Notes: generated by a model from the letters alone, not told the origin. A stretch of 20,231 nt of DNA from an uncultured Moraxella sp. (GCA_943908425.1 CALTTC010000030.1:1-20231); one strand, 5' to 3'; shown: positions 6,581-14,794, counted from the stretch's first letter. Numbers and translations are program-made.

Positions 6581-8092
6581 TTAAAAAAATCCCATCGCCT
6601 TTGGTGAATAGCTAACTAAGAGATTTTTGGTTTGTTGATAGTGGGCGAGCATCATTTTGTGGTTTTCTCGTCCAATGCCAGATTTTTTATAACCGCCAAA
6701 AGCAGCGTGGGCAGGGTACAAATGGTAGCAATTCGTCCATACTCGCCCCGCTTGAATGGCACGCCCTGCCCGATAGGCGGTATTGCCGTCTCGTGTCCAT
6801 ACCCCTGCCCCAAGTCCGTATTTGGTATCGTTGGCAATGGCAATCGCTTCATCAAAATCTTTAAAAGTCGTTACCGACAACACAGGGCCAAAAATTTCAT
6901 CGCTAAAAATGGTCATCTCATTGTTGCCACGAAAAATTGTCGGCTCAATATAAAATCCGCCCGCTTCGGTATCTAAGGCATTACCGCCAAGCAATAACGT
7001 TGCTCCTTCGTCTTTGCCTTTTTGGATATAGCCTAAAATTTTCTCTTGTTGTTCTTGGCTGGCTTGAGCCCCCACCATCGTATCGGTATCTAGTGGGTGT
7101 CCGACTTTGATTTTTTTGACTCGCTCTACCGCTTTTTGCAAAAACTCATCGGCGATGGATTCTGCTACCAAGGCACGAGATGGGCAAGTACACACTTCGC
7201 CTTGATTTAGGGCAAACATCGCAAACCCTTCTAATGCCTTGTCCAAAAATTCATCGTCTTTGTCCATTATATCAGCAAAAAAGACATTGGGCGATTTACC
7301 GCCAAGCTCTAAGGTAACAGGAATGATATTGCCACTGGCGTAATTCATTATTTTTTGTCCAACATCGGTTGAGCCAGTAAATGCCACTTTGTCAATGCGG
7401 GGGTTGGTTGCCAAAGCACGACCGACGTCTTCGCCAAAACCATTGACGACATTTAACACGCCTTTGGGCAATAAATCAGCGATCAGCTCTATGACGACCA
7501 AAATACTGACAGGCGTTTGCTCAGCAGGCTTTAGTACAATGCAGTTTCCTGCTGCCAAAGCAGGGGCGATTTTCCACGCTGCCATTAGAATGGGAAAATT
7601 CCACGGAATGATTTGTCCGACCACACCCAAAGGTTCGTTGTAATGATAAGCGACCGTATCGTCATCAATGGGACAAATACTGCCTTCTTGGGCTCTAATG
7701 CACCCTGCAAAATAGCGAAAATGGTCAATCGCCAAGGGAATATCAGCGGCCAGCGTCTCACGAATGGGCTTGCCGTTTTCCCACGTTTCTGCGACCGCTA
7801 GCATTTCTAGGTTGTCTTCTAGGCGGTCAGCAATCTTATTTAATAAAATGGCACGCTCGGTTGGCGTGGATTGGTGCCAAGTTTGTTTGGCATTGTGGGC
7901 GGCATCAAGGGCAAGCTCAATGTCTTTGGCACAGGATTTGGCAACTTTGGCAAAAGCCTTGCCATCAATCGGTGAGATGTCGTCAAAATACGCCCCATCA
8001 ACAGGCGGTGTCCATTGCCCATCAATAAAATTGTCGTATTTGTCTTTGAATTGAACTTTACTGCCGTCAGTGTTGGGATTGGCATAACGCAT
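6581..8092 (-). CDS. exaC: NAD+-dependent aldehyde dehydrogenase, ExaC/AldB-like
   Basis: 503 residues, typical for ALDH enzymes that oxidise aldehydes (in this branch usually acetaldehyde) to acids with NAD+. The ATG at 8092 is chosen because AAGGAG precedes it by 7 nt and the protein then begins MRYANPNTDGSKVQFKDKYD, as in ExaC; the longer frame adds seven residues. Visible motifs: IIPWNFP (162-168), FTGSTDVGQ (238-246, NAD binding), catalytic base E262 in LELGGKSPN, and catalytic C301 in NQGEVCTCPSR, a form typical of the ExaC/AldB/AcoD branch. Which aldehyde is used is not visible. It is a single gene, convergent with the LysR gene and facing a shared terminator. A triple 19-bp repeat lies just upstream and may carry its control sites. 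Confidence 0.93.
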   Translation of the reverse strand: MRYANPNTDGSKVQFKDKYDNFIDGQWTPPVDGAYFDDISPIDGKAFAKVAKSCAKDIELALDAAHNAKQTWHQSTPTERAILLNKIADRLEDNLEMLAVAETWENGKPIRETLAADIPLAIDHFRYFAGCIRAQEGSICPIDDDTVAYHYNEPLGVVGQIIPWNFPILMAAWKIAPALAAGNCIVLKPAEQTPVSILVVIELIADLLPKGVLNVVNGFGEDVGRALATNPRIDKVAFTGSTDVGQKIMNYASGNIIPVTLELGGKSPNVFFADIMDKDDEFLDKALEGFAMFALNQGEVCTCPSRALVAESIADEFLQKAVERVKKIKVGHPLDTDTMVGAQASQEQQEKILGYIQKGKDEGATLLLGGNALDTEAGGFYIEPTIFRGNNEMTIFSDEIFGPVLSVTTFKDFDEAIAIANDTKYGLGAGVWTRDGNTAYRAGRAIQAGRVWTNCYHLYPAHAAFGGYKKSGIGRENHKMMLAHYQQTKNLLVSYSPKAMGFF

Positions 8093-8514
8093 AACAAACT
8101 CCTTTTGTATCAATTTAAGCGTTGTGATATAACTTAAGCGTTGTGATATAACTTAAGCGTTGTGATATCAATAATGGCTTGGGGTATTTAAGCCCAATAG
8201 CAACCATCGCCATAACACTATGCCAAATTTTAACGATAATAACAAGGGCATCACAAAGCTAATTACAAATTATTACAAAATTTGTGGTGAAATGTGTGGG
8301 TGCAATATACAAAAACCATCGCCATCTATTAACCAGATGTTGGTTACATTGCTGGATATTGTGTTGTTGAAGTTGATATTCTGTCGGGTGATTTGTCGGC
8401 TTATTGTTAGTGGTTGAATTTAAATAACCATTTAACAGTTATTTGGCAATGATTAAAAAGCTATTTGGCAATTAAAAATGGCTCTTTAATCATAAAGAAG
8501 TAGCTATTTATAAT
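8093..8514. other. AT-rich intergenic region upstream of the aldehyde dehydrogenase gene
   Basis: Holds the triple 19-bp repeat at 8115-8171 and an imperfect 22-bp-period repeat with TATTTGGCAAT at 8440-8450 and 8462-8472. It also has several AT-rich stretches. A 65-codon rightward frame (8220-8417) has no ribosome site and no family resemblance, so I treat the region as non-coding. I could not place a convincing exaC promoter. Confidence 0.6.
8115..8171. repeat. Three tandem 19-bp repeats upstream of the aldehyde dehydrogenase gene
   Basis: TTAAGCGTTGTGATATAAC is present at 8115-8133 and 8134-8152, and its first 16 bases recur at 8153-8168. The tract starts 23 bp before the exaC start codon, so it lies in the leader or promoter. 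It may be a set of protein-binding sites (nearly two helical turns apart) or a slippage product. Confidence 0.9.
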
Positions 8515-8560
8515 AAAAAAGGGCTTAAATGAAAGGGTTTAAATGAAAGTATTTAAGCCC
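8515..8560 (-). terminator. hemB terminator
   Basis: Perfect 10-bp stem between 8521-8530 and 8551-8560 (GGGCTTAAAT / ATTTAAGCCC), with a 20-nt loop. On the minus strand it is followed by six T (8515-8520). It lies 13 nt past the hemB stop. The loop repeats part of the stem (GTTTAAATGAAAG), so alternative pairings exist. Confidence 0.85.
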
Positions 8561-8572
8561 CTTAGTGGATAG

Positions 8573-9568
8573 TCAGTTATTTAACATCTGTCCTGCTTTT
8601 AGGGCAAAATAAGTCAAAATGCCATCACACCCAGCACGGCGAAATGCGATTAAGCTTTCTAAAATCACGCTGTCATCAAGCCAGCCGTTTTGGATTGCTG
8701 CCATATGCATTGCGTATTCGCCAGAGACTTGATAGGCAAAGGTTGGCACGCCAAACGTGTCTTTGACTTCTCGCACAATGTCCAAATAGGGCAGACCGGG
8801 TTTGACCATAACCATATCTGCCCCTTCTTGAATGTCCAAGGCGACTTCTGACAAGGCTTCTTGGCGGTTGGCAGGGTTCATTTGGTATTGTTTTTTGTGT
8901 CCTTTTAGGTTGCCACTGCTACCTACAGCTTCACGAAAAGGCCCATAATAGGCAGAAGCGTATTTGGCAGAATATGCCATAATGGCGGTGTTACAAAAAC
9001 CATCGCTTTCAAGCGTCTGACGGATTGCCCCAATGCGTCCGTCCATCATATCGCTTGGGGAGATGATATCCACGCCAGCACGAGCGTGGGCAATCGCTTG
9101 CTTGACCAGTGCGTCTATGGTGCGGTCGTTTGCCACATAGCCTGTATCGTCCAAAACGCCATCTTGTCCGTGCGTGGTGTAAGGGTCTAGGGCAACATCG
9201 CTCATCACAAGCACATCAGGGCAAGCGTCTTTTATGGCGGAAATGGCACGCACGGCAAGGGTGTTGGGGTGATAAGCATCGGCACCATCGCCACTTTTTA
9301 GGGCAGGGTCAATCACAGGAAAAATATCAATCACACGAACGCCCACATCTTGTAATTGCTTGACATAGTCAATCGCCAAATCAATGGATAATCGCTCAAT
9401 CATCGGCATACTGCCAATGGTTTCACGTTGATTTTTGCCTTCAATGATAAATAATGGGGCAATCAAATGCTCTGGGCGTAATGATGTCTCGCTAAGCATC
9501 GCTCTTATGGTGTCGCTTGTACGCAGACGGCGTAGGCGGGTGGCAGGGTAGTGTTGTAAAAATTGCAT
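8573..9568 (-). CDS. hemB: Delta-aminolevulinic acid dehydratase (porphobilinogen synthase)
   Basis: 331 residues. It condenses two 5-aminolevulinate molecules to porphobilinogen, the second common step of haem synthesis, in the cytoplasm. Schiff-base lysines are visible: K202 in MAYSAKYASAYYGPF and K256 in MVKPGLPYLD. The metal site reads DVALDPYTTHGQDG (124-137), with Asp where zinc enzymes have Cys, so this is the Mg2+-dependent type known from Pseudomonas aeruginosa. The N-terminus YPATRLRRLR fits the family, so the ATG at 9568 is accepted although its ribosome site (AAGAGA) is weak. It is a stand-alone leftward gene with its own terminator. Confidence 0.97.
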   Translation of the reverse strand: MQFLQHYPATRLRRLRTSDTIRAMLSETSLRPEHLIAPLFIIEGKNQRETIGSMPMIERLSIDLAIDYVKQLQDVGVRVIDIFPVIDPALKSGDGADAYHPNTLAVRAISAIKDACPDVLVMSDVALDPYTTHGQDGVLDDTGYVANDRTIDALVKQAIAHARAGVDIISPSDMMDGRIGAIRQTLESDGFCNTAIMAYSAKYASAYYGPFREAVGSSGNLKGHKKQYQMNPANRQEALSEVALDIQEGADMVMVKPGLPYLDIVREVKDTFGVPTFAYQVSGEYAMHMAAIQNGWLDDSVILESLIAFRRAGCDGILTYFALKAGQMLNN

Positions 9569-9634
9569 TGCTCGTCTCTTGGTTTTTTTGGTTAAGTTTT
9601 TGGTTAGGGGATTAATAGCCTAGATGGTTTTTTG

Positions 9635-9662
9635 CCCAATATATCTGTCCCAATATATCTGT
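9635..9662. repeat. 14-bp tandem repeat in the hemB promoter region
   Basis: CCCAATATATCTGT occurs twice head to tail (9635-9648 and 9649-9662). Read on the minus strand, each copy carries a TATATT box, so duplication may have created two possible -10 elements. Confidence 0.85.
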
Positions 9663-9680
9663 ATAATATCAATGATGTAA
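9652..9680 (-). promoter_or_regulatory. hemB: Candidate hemB promoter
   Basis: Minus strand TTACAT (9675-9680), 17-bp spacer, TATATT (9652-9657). It gives a leader of about 75 nt. The -10 lies inside a 14-bp tandem repeat, whose second copy has no equally good -35. Confidence 0.45.
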
Positions 9681-10433
9681 CCTTAAATGATACAATATAA
9701 ATGCCATCGCATAAATAATCCATTTCTACACACAGACAATATAAGCAAACAATGCCAATAGATTTTTTATAACGCTTTTATTGGTATTGATTAAATTTTT
9801 ATGAGCCTTAATTTTTGTTGGCTTTAACAAAGGTTACTTTAAACAAAGGTTATTTTATCAAAATGGCTAATTAAATACTGTCATCAAGATTAAAAGCTTG
9901 CTTTATAAAATGACGGTGGCTGAATAATTTAACAAAAATTTTAATCTCGTAAACAACCGTGCCATCGTCAATACTGGCGTATAAACTCTAGTGTATAAAA
10001 TCAACTAATAAACAATGGCTAATTAGGCATACCAGTAAAACAACAGTGATAAACTCTTCTACAAAATCTTTTGTTGCTTATTACATTAAAACTTATTGTT
10101 TTAATTGTTTTAAAAATAGCGTGTTCGTCATTTTTAAATTACCAGTAATGCACCAAAATTTAATCAGTAGCTTTTAATTGTAATGGTTAAAAGGCAGTCA
10201 TTATATCGCTAATAATTAAGTGAATATAATTAATAAGATGCTTACATGACAATGCTTTACACTAGCTTACTATCAAATCTTACCACTAACTAAGCAGTCT
10301 ATCTTAGCACTGCTTGAATGTTGTTTAACTGCTTGGGGGAAATAATCATCTATTTAGGTAATTTTTAGGCAATATCATAAAGCAACTATGCCACGTGTAA
10401 CAATGATAATATTTGTTAAGCAAACTCACAGCT

Positions 10434-11585
10434 TTAAAATAAATTGCCCAGCCATTCGGTAAAGCTACGCCAAATTTTCACCAGAAAATTAACTTCAGCA
10501 ACGTCATCGGCGGCAATTAAGGGAACGCTTGCTACCGCTTTGCCATCTAGCATAGCTACCATTTTACCAAGGGCTTGCCCACGTTGTATGGGGGCGGTGA
10601 TGTCGCTATCAATTTGGGTGATGGTGTTTAAGTTGCCACTTTGGCTGTGGGTGGTGAGTACTTTAAGTGGATGCTCGGTGATAAGCTCTACGCTGTCATT
10701 TTTGCCAAAGCGGACTTGGGCGTTGGTGGCGGTTTGTCCTTTGGGGGCAAGCACCACGGTGGCAAAGTTATCAAAGCCATACGCCAACAACTCACGCATT
10801 TGGTCGGCGCGCGCTTGCATGCTATTCGCGCCAAGGATAATGGCGATAAGGCGCATATCATCACGTTCACTACTTGCCGCTAAGCAGTAGCCAGCTTCGG
10901 CGGTATGCCCTGTTTTTAGACCGTCCACAGTACTGTCGCTTGTCAATAGCGTGTTGCGGTTGCCTTGGGTGATGTTATTGTAAGTAAATTCTTTTTCAGA
11001 ATAAATGGGGTAATAATGGGCGCTATTTTGAATAATGGCGCGTGCCAAGATGGCTAAATCCTTGGCGGAGGAATAATGTCCCTCAGCGGGCATACCTGTG
11101 GCATTTTTAAATTGGGTGTTCGTCATACCAAGGCGTTTGGCTTCCTCGTTCATTAAGCGCGCAAAGGCATTTTCACTGCCCGCCAAATGCTCCGCCACCG
11201 CCACAGAGGCATCGTTGCCTGATTGGATAATAATACCGCGGAGCATATCAATAGCACTAGCACTGGTATTTACCGGCACATACATACACGATTCAGCGCT
11301 CGTGCCGCGACACCACGCTGTTTCGCTTACCATAATGGGCGTATCTTCTTGCAATTTGCCATTGACTAAGGCTTGCTCTACCAAGTAGCTGGTCATCATT
11401 TTGGTTAATGAAGCAGGGGGCAAAGGCGTATCAGCGTTTTTTTGTGCCAAAATCTCGCCCGTGTCATAATCCATCAGCACATAGGCGGCATTGGCAAGGG
11501 TTGGGGGTGAGGCGATCTCGGCATTCGCTGCCAACGCAAAAAAACCAACAAAAATCACAACACTACGCACAAAAAATGCTTTCAT
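10434..11585 (-). CDS. dacC: D-alanyl-D-alanine carboxypeptidase, PBP5/6 family
   Basis: 383 residues. It removes the terminal D-Ala from murein pentapeptides on the periplasmic face of the inner membrane. It has a signal peptide (about 1-22, cleavage after ANA) and the three penicillin-binding motifs: S59-L-T-K62, S122-G-N124 and K224-T-G226. The C-terminal PBP5 beta domain is at about 270-360. The final amphipathic helix (FLVKIWRSFTEWLGNLF) should anchor it to the membrane. A Cys pair (C92, C100) in the AWCRGTSAESCMY segment could form a disulfide; E. coli PBP5 lacks it. The symbol dacC rather than dacA is a naming convention, not something sequence decides. It lies downstream of metG and a small exported protein, separated from the latter by a hairpin, so it probably has its own promoter. 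Confidence 0.93.
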   Translation of the reverse strand: MKAFFVRSVVIFVGFFALAANAEIASPPTLANAAYVLMDYDTGEILAQKNADTPLPPASLTKMMTSYLVEQALVNGKLQEDTPIMVSETAWCRGTSAESCMYVPVNTSASAIDMLRGIIIQSGNDASVAVAEHLAGSENAFARLMNEEAKRLGMTNTQFKNATGMPAEGHYSSAKDLAILARAIIQNSAHYYPIYSEKEFTYNNITQGNRNTLLTSDSTVDGLKTGHTAEAGYCLAASSERDDMRLIAIILGANSMQARADQMRELLAYGFDNFATVVLAPKGQTATNAQVRFGKNDSVELITEHPLKVLTTHSQSGNLNTITQIDSDITAPIQRGQALGKMVAMLDGKAVASVPLIAADDVAEVNFLVKIWRSFTEWLGNLF

Positions 11586-11622
11586 AACCCACTACAACTC
11601 ACAATCAACAATAAAATATTTA

Positions 11623-11652
11623 TGGCAAGCACCCAAATTTTAGTGCTTGCCA
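11623..11652 (-). terminator. Terminator-like hairpin between the small exported protein gene and dacC
   Basis: Perfect 10-bp stem TGGCAAGCAC / GTGCTTGCCA with a 10-nt loop, 18 nt past the stop at 11670. On the minus strand the following bases are AT-rich (ATAAATATTTTATT) rather than a pure T run. Confidence 0.65.
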
Positions 11653-11669
11653 CCCTTAAAGCCTGTTGG

Positions 11670-12068
11670 CTAATTTTGCAAAGGTATCTCGGCAATCTCA
11701 AGACACAATGCTTTATTTTCTTCTTTTGGGAAGGTTAGCGTCCACACGCGAATGCTATTTAAAATCGCTTGATACTGACGCTGACTGGCAATTTGTTGCA
11801 AAGCAAGGCGTGTATCAAGCCCCGGCATATAGCTTTGCAATTGTTGCTCGTATACTTTTTTAAATTTGCGTCGCTGGGTGTTATTCAGCATTGACGGACA
11901 AATCTCTCCCAACACTTGAGTGAGTGCCAGCTCGTGCGGGGTAACCTCAATGACCGATAAATCTTGCCGGCTTGTCTCTGCCGCCGCCAACGCCCCACCA
12001 CTGCTCGCCAAAAGTCCCAACAAACCCAATTGCAAACAGCCCACTGCCTTGCTATATCGCTGTATCAT
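11670..12068 (-). CDS. Small exported protein of unknown function
   Basis: 132 residues from the ATG at 12068; a TTG at 12083 would add five residues but has no ribosome site. The N-terminus has basic residues, then a hydrophobic stretch (LQLGLLGLL) and a cleavage site near GGALA-AAE, so a signal peptide of about 29-30 residues is likely. The mature part is about 100 residues, mainly helical and polar. It has two Cys (in GEICPSM and KALCLEI) that could pair and a basic segment TQRRKFKKVYEQQL. I do not recognise the family. It lies 117 nt after metG on the same strand and ends before a hairpin, so it may be transcribed with metG or alone. Confidence 0.75.
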   Translation of the reverse strand: MIQRYSKAVGCLQLGLLGLLASSGGALAAAETSRQDLSVIEVTPHELALTQVLGEICPSMLNNTQRRKFKKVYEQQLQSYMPGLDTRLALQQIASQRQYQAILNSIRVWTLTFPKEENKALCLEIAEIPLQN

Positions 12069-12185
12069 ACACGCCGTACTCAAAAGATTATCAACAAAAT
12101 ACGCTTATAATAACCGCTTATTGTAAGTCAAAACTGCGTTAAGTGTATAAATATTGTTGCAAAACTTAATGTTAATACAGTCAAA

Positions 12186-14213
12186 CTAAGCCAAAATTGC
12201 CCCTACAGGTAAGCTGTCAGGCACGATAACCACTTGTAGTTGCCCATCTTTTTCTGCTGATAAAATCATGCCATTTGAAATCCCAAATTTCATTTTACGT
12301 GGGGCAAGGTTGGTTACGCACAGCACTTTTTTGCCAACAAGCGCGCTTGGCTCATAAAATTTGGCAATACCACTAAACACATTGCGTGGAGTGGGCTCGC
12401 CAAGGTCTAGGGTGAATTGCAATAATTTGTCCGCGCCTGCTACTTTTTGGCAGTCTTGAACATAGGCGACTTGCATAGTAACCTTGGCAAACTCATCAAT
12501 GCTGATATGCTTGGCACTGGCACTGGCACTGGCACTGGCACTGGCACTGGCACTGGTTTCGGGCTGTAAATCTTCTTTGGCGGCATCTAACATGGCTTCA
12601 ATCTTTCTGGGGTCAATGCGTTGCATAAGTGGCGTAAAGGGGCGAATGGTATGATTGGTTAATAGCTGTTTACGAGCAATAAAATCCAAGCTATCTACCT
12701 GCAAAAACTGCTTAACATCACGAGCGAATTTTGGCAAAATTGGTGCTAATAACACCGCTAGTTGGTAAAATAGGTTAATGCCCACGCTACACACCCCTTG
12801 CACTTGGGTGCTAAGCTTCTCATCTTTCATCATTGCCCACGGCTTGTGCTCATCAATGTATTGATTAGCTTTATCTGCCAGTGCCATAATCTCACGCACA
12901 GCGGTGCTAAATTCACGCGCTTCATAATGCTTCATAATGCTATCGCCAGCCTCAATAAATGCTTGAATCAGCGGTTGGGCATTATCAGGTACGATTAAGG
13001 TATCGGCAAAATGTGTGTTAATAAATTTGGCACAGCGACTGGCGATATTGACCACTTTGCCAATCAAATCGGCGTTGATTTTTGTGGCAAAATCGTCTAG
13101 ATTTAAATCATTGTCTTGAATGGTATCAGAGAGCTTACTGGCAAAATAGTAGCGCAAATGCTCGGGGTCAAGATATTGCAAATAAGTGCTGGCTTTAATA
13201 AAAGTGCCACGCGACTTACTCATTTTGGCGCCATTGACCGTCAAAAAGCCATTGACAAATATTGCCGTTGGGGTGCGATAATCCGCCCCTGTCAGCATCG
13301 CGGGCCAAAACAGGGCGTGAAAATAGACAATGTCTTTACCAATAAAATGATAGACTTCGCTAGTGCTGTCTTTGTCCCAAAACTTAGCAAAATCAATGTC
13401 TGGGCGGTGCTTGGTGATGTAGTTTTTAAAGCTTGCCATATAGCCGATAGGGGCATCTACCCAGACATAAAAATACTTATCCTCAGTGCCTGGAATTTGA
13501 AACCCAAAATACGGCGCATCTCGGCTAATGTCCCACTCTTTTAACCCTGCCTCAAACCATTCGTCTAGCTTATTGGCGATAGAAATAGGTAAGGTGTCTT
13601 TTTGGCGTGTCCAGTCTTTTAAAAAGTCGGTATAATTGGGCAAATTAAAAAAATAATGCTCAGAATCTTTGATAATAGGGGTCGCCCCACTCAAAGTAGA
13701 TTTGGGGTTTTGTAGTTCGGTGGCGTCATAGGTACTGCCACACACCTCGCAGTTGTCGCCATATTGCTCGGGGGCTTGGCATTTGGGACAGTCGCCTCTG
13801 ACAAAGCGGTCGGACAAAAATAGCCCCTCTTGTGGGTCAAACAATTGGGTAACAAGGCGGGTATTGATGTTGCCTTTGGCGTGATTTTTGCGATAGATGG
13901 CGGTGGACAATTCACGATTGGTCGGACTGTCGGTGCTGTCATAATGGTCAAAATCAACAAAAAAACTAGCAAAATCGGCTTCGTGTTCGGCTTGCACTTG
14001 TGCAATCTGTGCCTGTGGGCTTACGCCATTTTCTTTGGCTTTGAGCATAATTGCCGTGCCGTGGGCGTCATCAGCACAGACATAAATGACATCGTGCCCC
14101 ATTGCCCGCATTGCCCGCACCCAAATATCGGCTTGAATATAGCCAAGTAAATGCCCTAAATGAATAGAGCCGTTAGCGTAGGGTAAGGCGTTTGTAACCA
14201 GAATTTGGCGCAT
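12186..14213 (-). CDS. metG: Methionyl-tRNA synthetase
   Basis: 675 residues, like the 677-residue E. coli enzyme. It charges tRNA-Met using ATP in the cytoplasm. The class I signatures are PYANGSIHLGHL (11-22) and KMSKS (330-334). A zinc knuckle uses C142, C145, C155 and C158. The anticodon-binding helical domain runs to about residue 540. A C-terminal OB-fold tRNA-binding domain (about 568-675, with KVLCVTNLAPRKMKFGISNG) promotes dimerisation in homologues. The two are joined by an unusual linker of seven Ser-Ala pairs (554-567), encoded by a hexanucleotide repeat. The ATG at 14213 has AAGGA 7 nt upstream and an extended -10 promoter. Confidence 0.97.
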   Translation of the reverse strand: MRQILVTNALPYANGSIHLGHLLGYIQADIWVRAMRAMGHDVIYVCADDAHGTAIMLKAKENGVSPQAQIAQVQAEHEADFASFFVDFDHYDSTDSPTNRELSTAIYRKNHAKGNINTRLVTQLFDPQEGLFLSDRFVRGDCPKCQAPEQYGDNCEVCGSTYDATELQNPKSTLSGATPIIKDSEHYFFNLPNYTDFLKDWTRQKDTLPISIANKLDEWFEAGLKEWDISRDAPYFGFQIPGTEDKYFYVWVDAPIGYMASFKNYITKHRPDIDFAKFWDKDSTSEVYHFIGKDIVYFHALFWPAMLTGADYRTPTAIFVNGFLTVNGAKMSKSRGTFIKASTYLQYLDPEHLRYYFASKLSDTIQDNDLNLDDFATKINADLIGKVVNIASRCAKFINTHFADTLIVPDNAQPLIQAFIEAGDSIMKHYEAREFSTAVREIMALADKANQYIDEHKPWAMMKDEKLSTQVQGVCSVGINLFYQLAVLLAPILPKFARDVKQFLQVDSLDFIARKQLLTNHTIRPFTPLMQRIDPRKIEAMLDAAKEDLQPETSASASASASASASAKHISIDEFAKVTMQVAYVQDCQKVAGADKLLQFTLDLGEPTPRNVFSGIAKFYEPSALVGKKVLCVTNLAPRKMKFGISNGMILSAEKDGQLQVVIVPDSLPVGAILA
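12513..12554 (-). repeat. metG: Hexanucleotide microsatellite in metG, seven copies
   Basis: GGCACT on the plus strand repeats seven times without error (42 bp), coding Ser-Ala x7 on the minus strand. The six-base unit means slippage changes linker length without breaking the frame. Both codons are always the same, which marks expansion by slippage. Confidence 0.95.
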
Positions 14214-14263
14214 GAGCTGTCCTTAAAGAGAAAGCAATGGGAAAATTTTGCAAAAGGCGATAA

Positions 14264-14272
14264 ATTATAGCA
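14264..14272 (-). promoter_or_regulatory. metG: metG promoter, extended -10
   Basis: Minus strand TGCTATAAT, a perfect TATAAT with the TGn extension, ending about 50 nt before the metG ATG. No good -35 is visible, as is common for extended -10 promoters. The start of the divergent gene lies 37 bp away. Confidence 0.7.
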
Positions 14273-14308
14273 CAAATCTCTGTTAAAATAGCAGTTTTGG
14301 GGGTAAAA

Positions 14309-14794
14309 ATGTCGCTTGGATGGATAGTGTTTGCGCTTATTGTCATATTTATGATTGGCAACTTTATGGGCGGTCGTGTGGACCCTAAAACAATGCGTAA
14401 AGAAGTGTTGCGTAAGTATAGCAAGGATTTAGAGCTTGCACCCAATGAATGTGCGTTGCCAAATTTTTTGGTGCAGACTCTACCTGAACCCTTGCCAAAA
14501 ACCGTCACTAGCTATCACGTGGTCGATGACTTATGGCGATTACCGCTTGGGCAGTTTGTCTATGATGGGCAGTGGCGTAGCGTGGATAATCAAGATACAC
14601 GCGCAAAAATACTCAATCGCTTGCCTATTAGCGATGAGTTGCAACAAGCAATGCTTGGAATACGCGTGCAAGCCAATGGCGTGGAGCTGTTTTGGCAAGA
14701 ACAGCGATTTACAGGAGAAATAGAAGAGCTGTCCACGTTAAAGAACTGGCTACTTAAGCTTGGGGAAACCTTGGCTACCGACCGGCGTTTATAA
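14309..14794 (+). CDS. Small membrane-anchored protein of unknown function
   Basis: 161 residues from the ATG at 14309, preceded by GGGGGT with about 5 nt spacing. An in-frame TTG at 14297 would sit inside that site. Residues 3-20 (LGWIVFALIVIFMIGNFM) form one membrane helix, with the remaining 140 residues polar and probably on one side of the membrane. It has no signal-peptidase site, so the helix likely stays as an anchor. The soluble part has no motif I recognise. It is divergent from metG and 87 nt upstream of topA, which has its own strong promoter. Codon use resembles its neighbours. Confidence 0.8.
   Translation: MSLGWIVFALIVIFMIGNFMGGRVDPKTMRKEVLRKYSKDLELAPNECALPNFLVQTLPEPLPKTVTSYHVVDDLWRLPLGQFVYDGQWRSVDNQDTRAKILNRLPISDELQQAMLGIRVQANGVELFWQEQRFTGEIEELSTLKNWLLKLGETLATDRRL

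Larger units (their letters stand above)
9569..10433. other. 865-bp AT-rich gene-free stretch
   Basis: Lies between hemB and dacC, both leftward. No frame of useful length or recognisable RNA gene was seen. It contains the hemB promoter candidate, a 14-bp tandem repeat (9635-9662), AACAAAGGTTA twice (9826-9836, 9842-9852) and a 7-bp stem (AAGCAGT 10292-10298 with ACTGCTT 10309-10315). No clear dacC terminator was found. It could be the remains of a decayed gene or hold small RNAs; neither is demonstrated. Confidence 0.6.

Noticed and set aside
8141..8220. Sigma54 promoter upstream of the aldehyde dehydrogenase gene
   Set aside because: The nearest GG...GC pair on the minus strand has the wrong spacing (8 rather than 10 bases).
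8220..8417. 65-codon rightward frame upstream of the aldehyde dehydrogenase gene
   Set aside because: No ribosome site, no promoter, AT-rich random-looking composition and no family resemblance.
10292..10315. Hairpin AAGCAGT / ACTGCTT as a dacC terminator
   Set aside because: It is over 100 nt past the stop, has a 10-nt loop and is not followed by a T run on either strand.
12036..12068. Lipoprotein signal (AVGC near residue 11) in the small exported protein
   Set aside because: The Cys comes before the hydrophobic core, so it cannot be a lipobox; an ordinary signal peptide fits better.
12513..12554. metG repeat as an on/off phase switch
   Set aside because: A six-base unit never shifts the frame, and metG is essential; only linker length can vary.
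13116..14150. Rightward frames of 100-140 codons inside metG
   Set aside because: They are antisense to a fully conserved synthetase and have no start signals or family likeness.
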